Part shown: positions 16,321 through 24,476 of the stretch, one piece after another
How positions within the stretch are numbered: position 1 is the stretch's first letter
Layout of the letters: each line of letters starts with the position of its first letter
From: Moheibacter stercoris
Lineage (GTDB): Bacteria > Bacteroidota > Bacteroidia > Flavobacteriales > Weeksellaceae
Length of the DNA stretch: 64,000 nt
Assembly (NCBI RefSeq): GCF_040545805.1
Contig: NZ_JBEPMO010000004.1
Location: 171,872 to 235,871 of the forward strand
Reading direction: 5' to 3'
Notes under the pieces: generated by a model
What the model was told of the DNA's origin: nothing
Seen by the model: the letters and a program-made list of their open reading frames with translations, nothing else
Databases searched by the model: none
Translations under genes and position numbers: made by a program

Positions 16321-17593
16321 TTTTCCCCTTTATTGAAATTTCTTTTATGTTTTCTGCGATCAAATCACTCAAAGAATTTAGAACTCTCGTTGGAACTTTG
16401 TTATTCTCCATTTCGATTTTTAAAGTGTCAAATGCATTGATGGTATTATCGATAATGTTTTTTGCGTTTTTTACGCTAAAATCAGAAGCTAATTGAAGCA
16501 AATCTTGAATGATTATATCATTTCGTTTGCCATTAATCGAAAGTGCCCTATTTACGTTTCTTACATTCAATAAGGGATTTAAAGCAAATGTGATGTCATA
16601 CGCAGGTGATAAATTCCATCTATCAGTTGAATTATCGTAAACAAAACTTGTATTTTTAAGATGGTCATCAGTGTTCAAGAATACTACATTCAGTACCATC
16701 CGTTTGAATAGCTCTTCAATTTGCGCATGCGGCAAGACCAGTTCATTGCAAAGTTTGAATAAATTTTCATAACTAGAATACTGCGGATTTTTGAAATCCC
16801 AACCCGTAATCCCACTAGCTGTCAAAATGTGAACTTTTTCCCCATCCACACGATCAAATCTTTCTGTGCAAAAATGCTTCCTATCAATAAGTTTTGATGG
16901 CTGCATTCTAATCCCCAAAGATGTTGCAAGCTTATAGTAGCAATATTCGATTATTTCCGGCGAATAGGATTCTTCAATCGATAATTTGATTAAATAGTGA
17001 TAGTATTCATTTGAATAGTTTAGATCTCCAGGAAAAAGCTTCCCAGTAATTTTATGTTCTGACACAAGTATTTTTGGCCTTGCTCCACCCGCAGAAGTCC
17101 CAATTCTGAACATATTTAACAATGACTGGTGACTTAACCCGTCAGAACTTAATTCTGCTCTTACATCTAAAATTCTCTTGGAAAACTCTGCCATTTCCTC
17201 AATATTAACATCTGAGGTAAAATCATTATCTACTAAATTGGAAGGTTTATATTCAATTGCACCCATTCCACGAACGCCTACATAGGCAAGTTGTTCAATT
17301 GGAGATACATTTTTTTTGTTATTAGCCTTCATCCATTCTTTAAATACCATATTTCCGAAAATATCGGGCAAAGAATCAGCAAACATCGGAGGAAGACTTT
17401 TGAATGTTTCACCTTTGAATTGGTTGAAAATTTGAGATGTAGGCGTTTTTTTCAGGACAAAAGGGAAAATGGATTTAAAATTTCCATTTTCTAAAAATTT
17501 TGGATTGTACTGAAAAATTGAATTTTCTGTAGCTTCATCAAACCCCAACTTACCAATCTCTTGATTTTCAAAGAATACGCCTATTGATTTCAT
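16292..17593 (-). CDS. hipA: HipA-family serine/threonine kinase toxin
   Basis: A 433-residue HipA-like kinase; family members phosphorylate targets such as glutamyl-tRNA synthetase and cause growth arrest. The N-terminal subdomain includes F-A-D-S-L-P-D-I-F-G (about 70-79). G-T-S-A-G-G-A-R-P-K (about 165-174) is the glycine-rich ATP loop with the adjacent lysine, N-T-D-D-H-L-K-N (about 305-312) is the catalytic loop with Asp and Asn, and L-S-P-A-Y-D-I-T has the metal-binding Asp. All key residues are intact, so it should be active. The antitoxin gene is 6 bases upstream. The gene ends 13 bases from tRNA-Leu. The exact substrate is unknown. Confidence 0.9.
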   Translation of the reverse strand: MKSIGVFFENQEIGKLGFDEATENSIFQYNPKFLENGNFKSIFPFVLKKTPTSQIFNQFKGETFKSLPPMFADSLPDIFGNMVFKEWMKANNKKNVSPIEQLAYVGVRGMGAIEYKPSNLVDNDFTSDVNIEEMAEFSKRILDVRAELSSDGLSHQSLLNMFRIGTSAGGARPKILVSEHKITGKLFPGDLNYSNEYYHYLIKLSIEESYSPEIIEYCYYKLATSLGIRMQPSKLIDRKHFCTERFDRVDGEKVHILTASGITGWDFKNPQYSSYENLFKLCNELVLPHAQIEELFKRMVLNVVFLNTDDHLKNTSFVYDNSTDRWNLSPAYDITFALNPLLNVRNVNRALSINGKRNDIIIQDLLQLASDFSVKNAKNIIDNTINAFDTLKIEMENNKVPTRVLNSLSDLIAENIKEISIKGKNKNSSKSND

Positions 17594-17599
17594 ATAGCA

Positions 17600-17887
17600 T
17601 TAATAAAAACTTATGTCTTTCTTGTCTTTTTCTTGCGCAATTTGATCTGACAAAAACCTATAAAACAAATCTAATCTGTCAAAATATTGTAACACCTTTA
17701 AAAGAGTGTCAATGGTAAAATTGCTACCCTTTTCTAGATTATAAATCGTTTTATGGGATACATTTAATTTTTGAGCCAACGAAATCTGCGTTTCATTATT
17801 TTCTTTTCTCAATGCCTGACACCATTCCGCAAGACTATTTTTTACCTCTTTTAAGTTCGCTTTATTAAAATCCAAAATTTCACTCAT
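17600..17887 (-). CDS. hipB: HipB-type XRE antitoxin
   Basis: A 95-residue DNA-binding antitoxin partner of the HipA kinase. The XRE helix-turn-helix spans about residues 31-60 (T-Q-I-S-L-A-Q-K-L-N-V-S-H-K-T-I-Y-N-L-E). The start is taken as the ATG at 17887, because the longer frame begins with TTG at 17908 inside the promoter. The -7 box overlaps an inverted repeat that is a likely operator, so the pair is probably autorepressed. The C-terminal tail is charged (A-Q-E-K-D-K-K-D). It is 6 bases upstream of hipA. Confidence 0.88.
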   Translation of the reverse strand: MSEILDFNKANLKEVKNSLAEWCQALRKENNETQISLAQKLNVSHKTIYNLEKGSNFTIDTLLKVLQYFDRLDLFYRFLSDQIAQEKDKKDISFY

Positions 17888-17905
17888 AAATAAGTAATAT
17901 AATGT

Positions 17906-17924
17906 CAAATATACTCAATATTTG
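17906..17924 (-). promoter_or_regulatory. hipBA promoter and operator
   Basis: The arms CAAATAT (17906-17912) and ATATTTG (17918-17924) form a perfect 7-bp inverted repeat with a 5-base spacer. On the minus strand the proximal arm is also the -7 box TATATTTG (17906-17913), 18 bases before the hipB ATG. Binding of HipB here would block RNA polymerase, as in known hip autoregulation. Confidence 0.65.
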
Positions 17925-18009
17925 TCAATATGGATAATATATTACTATTTTATAGAATATCATTGAACCGAATACGATTTCTCTCATAACCAAATAAAAG
18001 AACGAAAAC

Positions 18010-18570
18010 TCACCCAACAACCTTCGCTTCAAAATCCCAATCGGGTTCTACGGGCTCGTTATGCAACCATTGGTTTTGTTTCTCTTCTGAATGCAACGCA
18101 AAAGGCATTCGGTATTTGGTATTGTGGATTTCGCGCATGATTCCTTGCGCTTCAGTTGTGACAATTGTATAATAAGGTTGATCGTTTTCTATTTTAAAAA
18201 TCCCTGCAAACGCAAACAATTCGTCACCAAATCCAATGTTGTACTTGATTTTATTTTTTCCTTCGTGTTTCCATTCGTAAAATCCGTCTACGATGATCAA
18301 ACAACGATTATCGGTGTAAGGTTTAAAGGATTTAAGTTCAAAAAGTGTCTCCCATTTGGCATTCAACAAAGGTTTCCCCCAATCGGTTGGAAATCCCCAA
18401 GTGATCATTTCAATCTCCTCGGGATTCTCAATCGTTATGACCGGAGTTTTTGGCAAGGCAAATCCATTGATTTGCTCAGATGGCGTGAACAATTCTGGTT
18501 CTTTGAAGGTCTTTTTAAATTTCTTCGATATGGATTTCGCGTCTTTTTGAATTTCGGTATAATAACACAT
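18010..18570 (-). CDS. SOS response-associated peptidase family protein (SRAP, YedK/HMCES)
   Basis: A 186-residue SRAP protein; YedK/HMCES forms a thiazolidine crosslink with abasic sites in single-stranded DNA through Cys2. Here Met-Cys begins the protein, so Cys2 becomes N-terminal after Met removal. The Asn of N-A-K-W-E-T (about 71), the Glu of D-G-F-Y-E-W (about 99) and the His in I-H-N-T-K-Y-R-M-P (about 150) supply the other conserved active-site residues. At 186 residues it is somewhat shorter than E. coli YedK (222). It is a single gene between hipB and the T9SS protein gene, with no LexA box seen. Confidence 0.92.
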   Translation of the reverse strand: MCYYTEIQKDAKSISKKFKKTFKEPELFTPSEQINGFALPKTPVITIENPEEIEMITWGFPTDWGKPLLNAKWETLFELKSFKPYTDNRCLIIVDGFYEWKHEGKNKIKYNIGFGDELFAFAGIFKIENDQPYYTIVTTEAQGIMREIHNTKYRMPFALHSEEKQNQWLHNEPVEPDWDFEAKVVG

Positions 18571-18644
18571 AGAACTCTAACTCATTGTTTATCTATCAAA
18601 ATTACGAAACTAATTCGACGTGAATTGATTTCCATGAAATGAAA

Positions 18645-18677
18645 AATCCGCCTTCTCACAAAATGAAAAGGCGGATT
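18645..18677 (-). terminator. Terminator of the 1443-aa T9SS protein gene
   Basis: AATCCGCCTT (18645-18654) pairs with AAGGCGGATT (18668-18677); on the minus strand the hairpin is followed by a T-run. It lies just downstream of the minus-strand gene ending at 18699. Confidence 0.8.
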
Positions 18678-18698
18678 GAATCAATTAAATTCTTACTA

Positions 18699-21600
18699 TT
18701 ATTTGATGAGTAATTTTTTCGAAATGATTCCTTTTTCGGTTTGAATTTGTACAATATAAGTTCCCGTTTCAAACGTATGTTCGATGAAATTCGTTCCCAC
18801 TTGAACTTTTCCAGAATACATCAAACGACCGTTTAAATCCATCACCTTCATGTCTCCTTTCAAGTCAGTTTTGATCCAGAATTTTCCAGAAGCCGGATTT
18901 GGATACACCGATACTTGGGCTAAGTTTGGATCTTCCACACCTAAAAGCGATAGAATGATTTCTGTTTTTTCTGAATTTCCAGATCCATACACCGCTTCAA
19001 CGTGCGCGACATGCGTTGGACCCGTTAAATTCTCCAACAAGAAATTTTGTTCGGTCAAATTATCTGCCACCAAAACATTGTCCAAATAAACACGATAATA
19101 CAGCGCATGATTGTATTCTTTCTCAAACGTCATATCCTCAATTTTCAAAATATAACTATCGTTACTTACATAATTAATGGCAACATAACGCGTGTTTTCT
19201 GGCGCTTCAAAGGTATATTCTGTCCAAGCAGTTGGAACAGTAATTTGAGATCCGAAAGCTTGAAAATCGGAAGTTTCTGTTCCTGAAGTTGAATAATACA
19301 CACGAATTCTTTCCAATAATTCATTGGTCAATGAAGAAGCCATGAATTTAAATTCGCCCGGACCTGCAGGAATGATAATCCAATCATTATTGGCTCCATC
19401 TGGACCCGCAAAAGCCGACAAGAATCTTCTACCAGACAAAGCAGGAATATTGACAGGCGGAGTTGTCGCAAACGGATTAAAAATCATAAAGGACATAGGA
19501 TCTCCATCATTTGGCCAAGAGAAATTGGTATAGGTATAGGTTTCTAAACCATCTAAATCACGTAAAATGTAATTTCCAATTGTATTTCGTTCAAAATCTG
19601 GATAACGTTCGAATTTTTCGGTAAATGTATCGTGTAAAGTCCAATGCAATTCTGCTGTATTTCCTTGAACATCTGCCGTTAAATTGGAAGGTTGAACTTT
19701 TAATAAATTCAATGGCAGCGTCAATGAACCTTCGTTGCTAACCACTACATCATTCAATTCAATGATTTCATAAGTGTCCAGTTCAACACGTAAATTATAG
19801 GTACCAATCATCAAATGACTCAACGTAATGGTATTTCCATTGGTGATTGTCGCTTCTGCAAAATTCACATCGTTCCACATTGAAACATAGGCTCCAGTTG
19901 CATTTCCAGAATCCGGATTTAACGTCAACGTGAAATCGAAATACAATCCGTGTTCAATTTCGTTTGAGATTCCTTTTTCTGAAATCAAGTTTTCACCATA
20001 AAGTGCTTCGACACCATATTTATACATATTGGCTGGCGCTGAACTCAAGGTTGTATCGTCAAATTCCAATGCAGTAATCATTGAAGGAGTAAGTTCGGTC
20101 CAGTTTTCTTCTGCTGCCGGACTTCTAAAGACTTTATATCCTTCTGGATTGGCCTCCATAGTATTGTTGGCGATTCCATAAATGTTCCAGTTTTTATTGG
20201 TCAAACTCATTCCAACCCAAGTTCCATTTTCATTTAACATACTTCCTTTTCGAGCAGGTGCATTTGGTCCGTCGTCCAATCCGATCGGATAAGCTCCGTA
20301 TTGGCCTGCTAAAAATTCTACACCAATCCAAAGTTCTTGGGTTTGATCGATTTCAATTGGCGAAGTTAATTCTACTGTATACCAATTTTCTGTTGTCACA
20401 TTGAATGGTTGCGAATGAATTAGTTCGGAAGCATTTGCTCCTTTGTAAATATGAATGATCGTATTGGCATTGTTGGCATAATAGATTTTCACGTGCGTCA
20501 ATTTCGCACCTTCTTCTAATTGATTGGCTAAATCTGCTGGCTCTAAACGAATTCCGGCAATAAACGGATTTCCACCATTACCCCAAGCATCACCTGCAGC
20601 CAAGAAACTTCCCCAACCAATTTGGGTTTCGTTGAACATTCCAACTGGTTTTTGCCAAGAGACTTCTCCAACTCCATTGTTGTTAACAGCTATAACAGAT
20701 CCTGGTTTGTTTAGCGCCAATTCCAACTCGATCGGATCCAAGGTGAAATCTGTTGATTCACTAACAAATGAAATTGTTTCTGACACAAACAAAGGATGTG
20801 AAGCTTCTAAATCGTATTCTTTGCCAGCATAAGCTTCCAAAACAAAGGATCCAGTTGCGTTTGTTGTCGTTGTGAATGTTGAGAATCCAGAAAGGTTCAA
20901 AGTCGCATCTGCAATTGGCTGTCCTTGAACATTGACAACAGTTCCTGCAATGGAAATCGGAATAGCAGAATTCATTTCAACATCTAAAATTTCTTCTTCA
21001 CCCGCAACAATGCTGATGGTTTCTGTTTCGGTATTATAGGTGTCTTTGGTAAATGTTACTGTATAATTTCCAGGTAAAATTCCTCTGATTTCATAATTTC
21101 CAAAAACATTGGTCAAAGTGACTTCAGACTGATAGGAATTCTCATCGGTTGGAGTTAATTGTACTGAAACTCCTTCCAAGGCAGTTCCGTCATCTTCTCT
21201 GATTACTTGGCCCGATAAACTTCCATAATCAGAAGCTTTCCCAAGAACAATACTAGGAATACTCGTCACCTCATCTGTAGACCAAGCAGCAGGTTGAGTT
21301 GTCACAACGCTCAAGTCAACCGTATATCCGTTGGCATAATAAGTTCTCATCCCCTCAACTGGCGTATTGTAAAACTCTCTCGGATTGAACGTTGGGACAT
21401 TTTCCAAATAAGGCTTTACAATCGAAATGATAATATTCTGACCAGAAGCAGTATCATAAAAGAATGGCTGATCCAAATCAATCGTCATCGCTTTTCTTCC
21501 AGAAATGAATTGAATTTCTCCATCGTACACCAATTTTTGATCACCATAAAATTCCCAAATCGCATTGTTCAAGGTTGTACCAAAAACATCTCGATCGGTG

Positions 21601-23030
21601 GTGCTCATATAGATTTTATATCGAGCTGTAGTTGGACTAGCCAAATTCGCAAAATAGGAAATCGATGTAATTACGCCAGTTTCACCCAAATCTGACGGAT
21701 AGTAGATACTTTGCGAAATGATAGATTTGTTCCCCAATTCAAATGGTTGATTTTTAGCCGCTGTTCCAGATGTTATGCGAACTTGATCTGCCGCCAAACC
21801 AGATGGAGAAGAAACTACCGTTGCAATTCCTAAATTCGTTTCGCTTGTTTGGGCTTGAATCGAATAAGTGTACAAATTAAATTCTGGAATTGTTGTTTCT
21901 GTAAAAGTTGTAGACGGATGCATTTCTGCCAAAACTTCGGTCGTTGTGCCCAAAGTTCGTTTGATGGTATACCCAACGACAGGATCTTGCAAAACACCTC
22001 CACCTGAACCATAATTCACTTCGTCCCAGCTAATAACTGTTTGCAAACTTGCATTTTGAGAGAAATTCACATTTTGAGGTGCACCAGGTGTCGTCTCATA
22101 GCCAAAATAGGTCAAAGGCGTATCAAAAGATTTCCCATCACCAGCAGCATTATAAGGAACCAATCGGTAGATATAAGAACCTTCCCCTGGAAGAATATCG
22201 GTATAGGTTTGAGCTTGACCTACAGAAGAAGTCAAGGTTGTTACCAATTGTAAATTCATCGGATGCGTTCCGCGATAAATCTTCACTCCTGTCAAATCGG
22301 TTAAGGTATTTCCTTGAAAATCGATAGTAGGATTTGTCCAGTTCAATACCGCTCTAAATTGCGAATCGATCTGTGCTTCCATCGAGAAATTCGTAATGGA
22401 ATTAGGCGCAGTTGCCGCAACCGTTGGAGTAAAAGACAAATCATCCAACAACATCATAAATGCATAGGAAACACAATTCACCGCGATATATTTCGCATTG
22501 GCAGGAATTGTATAATCGTATTTTACCCAGTTAATGGTGGTTGAAATTGGATTTCCTCCGTTTAGGAAAACGAAATCCGCGGGATTATTGGTGGTAGTCG
22601 AATAGGCTACTTTGAATTGATCCAATCCCGAAAAATCGGCCGCACTTTTCGCGTAAAATGAAAAAGTTCCTCCTGGGTGAGCTGCCAATTCGTCTGAAAT
22701 CAACCAGTCGTTATTGGGCCCAGACCAAGAAGATATACTCGCGAAATATTTTTGACCCGATCGCGGATCATATCCATCAAGTGTGTTTACAGGATCGGTT
22801 TGAGATGGATTGTAAACAATAAACCCCAAAGGCCCTCCTTTTCCAGGAAAACTTTGAAATGGTCCTGCTGTATTTAATCCATCGAGGTCAAGGGAAGTCC
22901 AACCAGTTAAACCCGTTTGGGCAAAATCGGTTTGATTTTCCACATCATCCATAAACCCATGAAGCTGAGCACTCAACCAAGTGGTCGAAATCATCAGCAC
23001 CATGAGTAAAAATTGTCTCAGTGTTCTCAT
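18699..23030 (-). CDS. 1443-aa secreted multidomain protein with T9SS type A sorting domain
   Basis: A very large exported protein. Signal peptide 1-21. About 22-205 is a choice-of-anchor J domain (G-W-T-S-L-D-L-D-G and N-N-D-W-L-I-S-D-E). Fibronectin III-like repeats follow (about 207-410), then a beta-rich region (430-600), two carboxypeptidase regulatory-like domains (about 608-690 and 693-765, each with G-x-V-x-x-x-x-G-x-x-(L/I)-x-x-(A/V)), a jelly-roll-like region (about 790-960), a second anchor-J domain (about 1135-1300; N-N-D-W-I-I-I-P) and a C-terminal T9SS type A sorting domain (last ~75; S-V-Y-P-N-P-A-S-G-K-F). No catalytic motif is seen, so it is probably an adhesin-like or substrate-binding surface protein. 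Confidence 0.88.
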   Translation of the reverse strand: MRTLRQFLLMVLMISTTWLSAQLHGFMDDVENQTDFAQTGLTGWTSLDLDGLNTAGPFQSFPGKGGPLGFIVYNPSQTDPVNTLDGYDPRSGQKYFASISSWSGPNNDWLISDELAAHPGGTFSFYAKSAADFSGLDQFKVAYSTTTNNPADFVFLNGGNPISTTINWVKYDYTIPANAKYIAVNCVSYAFMMLLDDLSFTPTVAATAPNSITNFSMEAQIDSQFRAVLNWTNPTIDFQGNTLTDLTGVKIYRGTHPMNLQLVTTLTSSVGQAQTYTDILPGEGSYIYRLVPYNAAGDGKSFDTPLTYFGYETTPGAPQNVNFSQNASLQTVISWDEVNYGSGGGVLQDPVVGYTIKRTLGTTTEVLAEMHPSTTFTETTIPEFNLYTYSIQAQTSETNLGIATVVSSPSGLAADQVRITSGTAAKNQPFELGNKSIISQSIYYPSDLGETGVITSISYFANLASPTTARYKIYMSTTDRDVFGTTLNNAIWEFYGDQKLVYDGEIQFISGRKAMTIDLDQPFFYDTASGQNIIISIVKPYLENVPTFNPREFYNTPVEGMRTYYANGYTVDLSVVTTQPAAWSTDEVTSIPSIVLGKASDYGSLSGQVIREDDGTALEGVSVQLTPTDENSYQSEVTLTNVFGNYEIRGILPGNYTVTFTKDTYNTETETISIVAGEEEILDVEMNSAIPISIAGTVVNVQGQPIADATLNLSGFSTFTTTTNATGSFVLEAYAGKEYDLEASHPLFVSETISFVSESTDFTLDPIELELALNKPGSVIAVNNNGVGEVSWQKPVGMFNETQIGWGSFLAAGDAWGNGGNPFIAGIRLEPADLANQLEEGAKLTHVKIYYANNANTIIHIYKGANASELIHSQPFNVTTENWYTVELTSPIEIDQTQELWIGVEFLAGQYGAYPIGLDDGPNAPARKGSMLNENGTWVGMSLTNKNWNIYGIANNTMEANPEGYKVFRSPAAEENWTELTPSMITALEFDDTTLSSAPANMYKYGVEALYGENLISEKGISNEIEHGLYFDFTLTLNPDSGNATGAYVSMWNDVNFAEATITNGNTITLSHLMIGTYNLRVELDTYEIIELNDVVVSNEGSLTLPLNLLKVQPSNLTADVQGNTAELHWTLHDTFTEKFERYPDFERNTIGNYILRDLDGLETYTYTNFSWPNDGDPMSFMIFNPFATTPPVNIPALSGRRFLSAFAGPDGANNDWIIIPAGPGEFKFMASSLTNELLERIRVYYSTSGTETSDFQAFGSQITVPTAWTEYTFEAPENTRYVAINYVSNDSYILKIEDMTFEKEYNHALYYRVYLDNVLVADNLTEQNFLLENLTGPTHVAHVEAVYGSGNSEKTEIILSLLGVEDPNLAQVSVYPNPASGKFWIKTDLKGDMKVMDLNGRLMYSGKVQVGTNFIEHTFETGTYIVQIQTEKGIISKKLLIK

Positions 23031-23165
23031 TGTGTTTTTTCGTGTTTTTGTTGTGTTTTTTATAATGCTGAAAACTAATCACTTCCTCTTGCATAGGCAA
23101 ATATCACCTCTCCTTTTCGTCCCAAAGAGAGAAAAACTAGCCAAATAAACCAGTTAATTGGCAGA

Positions 23166-24356
23166 TTATGAATTTATTGCGTTTTTTCGATAAACAGATG
23201 GCGTCACACCATGTATTTCTTTGAAAAATCGATAAAAGACCGACATGGATTTAAATCCGGATTGACTTGCGATGCCCTCAATGGAAAAATGTGCTTTGGA
23301 AGGATCCGATAACAACATCGAACTTTCTTGTATTCGCAACTCGTTGATATAAAAATAAAAGGTCTTGTTCAAGTTTTGATTCAAGGCCATCGAAATGGCA
23401 TTTCGACTTTCTGATATAGCTCCTGCTAAATCATTCAAATTGAAGTTAGGATCTTGGTACAATTTCTTCTCCTTCATCACTTTTTCAATCTTCTTAATGA
23501 TCAATTGCTCTTTTTCGATTTGGGAAATTTCCTTCTGCTCCTTTTCTTCCAAATCCATAACAATGGATTCCTCTACTTCCATTTCCTCTACCTCTTCGGT
23601 ATGTTTTGCTTCCTTTTGGAAAAAGAAATTTTGACTAAACAATAAAGGATATTTGTAAATCATGGTGGCGATATAAAATAAGCTCAAGGCCATAATCGCA
23701 TGATACCCCATGTACAAATAAAAAGGATTGATTAAAGTGATGCGTAATATCGTGGAAATTCCACCAATGATAAAAACGATGGCAAAACAAATATTAATGG
23801 TACGAAACCATTCCAATTTACGGCTTTCTATTTCAGAAAAATCCTTTTCCAACTTCAAATGCCACCTTTTCAAGATTTTATGCGTCATCCAAAAGTACAA
23901 GGGACCTTGCAAAGTGGCAATATAAGCACTCATATCTCTTCTCAATGAAAACCATTTGTGCTTTCGCATTTGTTCGATTGAAAAATCAGAATCCAAGAAA
24001 AGAAATAAAGTAAATGACAAATAGATGTAAATGGGTAAAAAGTGAATATGATCCCATTTTTGAAATGATTTGAATTCGTAGAAAAGATATTTTACATATA
24101 AATAAATCGGCGGGAACAAGGTCAATGCGAGCATGGGACCGATAAAGGTTGTGACTGTCACACTAAACAAAGCCCCTTTCCAGATGTAAGCAAAAAACCA
24201 ATAACAAGAAAATCCCCAGAAAAAGATCATCAGGGCCAACATATTATTGGAAAATGGCCGGTTTTTCTCCTTTGTCAAAAGGTAAATACTTAGAACTGCT
24301 TGAGAAAACCCAAACAGCATCAAAACTGAAAAATAAGATTCAATTGATGTAGGCAT
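23166..24356 (-). CDS. Membrane-bound AraC-family transcriptional regulator
   Basis: A 396-residue protein with about seven hydrophobic helices in residues 10-240, an acidic linker (V-E-E-M-E-V-E-E-S, about 250-265) and a C-terminal AraC/XylS DNA-binding domain (about 295-394; N-D-L-A-G-A-I-S-E-S-R-N-A-I-S-M-A-L-N and G-I-A-S-Q-S-G-F-K-S-M-S-V-F-Y-R-F-F-K). Such membrane AraC proteins are common in Bacteroidota and are thought to sense envelope or small-molecule signals directly. It lies 135 bases upstream of the 1443-aa T9SS protein gene on the same strand, which makes that gene a candidate target, but this is inference. Confidence 0.9.
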   Translation of the reverse strand: MPTSIESYFSVLMLFGFSQAVLSIYLLTKEKNRPFSNNMLALMIFFWGFSCYWFFAYIWKGALFSVTVTTFIGPMLALTLFPPIYLYVKYLFYEFKSFQKWDHIHFLPIYIYLSFTLFLFLDSDFSIEQMRKHKWFSLRRDMSAYIATLQGPLYFWMTHKILKRWHLKLEKDFSEIESRKLEWFRTINICFAIVFIIGGISTILRITLINPFYLYMGYHAIMALSLFYIATMIYKYPLLFSQNFFFQKEAKHTEEVEEMEVEESIVMDLEEKEQKEISQIEKEQLIIKKIEKVMKEKKLYQDPNFNLNDLAGAISESRNAISMALNQNLNKTFYFYINELRIQESSMLLSDPSKAHFSIEGIASQSGFKSMSVFYRFFKEIHGVTPSVYRKNAINS

Positions 24357-24411
24357 TGTAAGAGATTTGTCAAAAGAATCCTACTAAATTAGCACATAAA
24401 TTTCATATAAA

Positions 24412-24451
24412 ACAAAAGAGACCCAAGGATTTACTCGTTGCGTCTCTTTGT
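24412..24451 (-). terminator. Terminator downstream of rimB-rimK fusion
   Basis: ACAAAAGAGAC (24412-24422) pairs with GTCTCTTTGT (24442-24451). On the minus strand the stem is followed by T-rich DNA, ending the unit whose stop is at 24477. Confidence 0.75.
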
Positions 24452-24476
24452 AAAATATTTCTTATTCTATGAAAAT

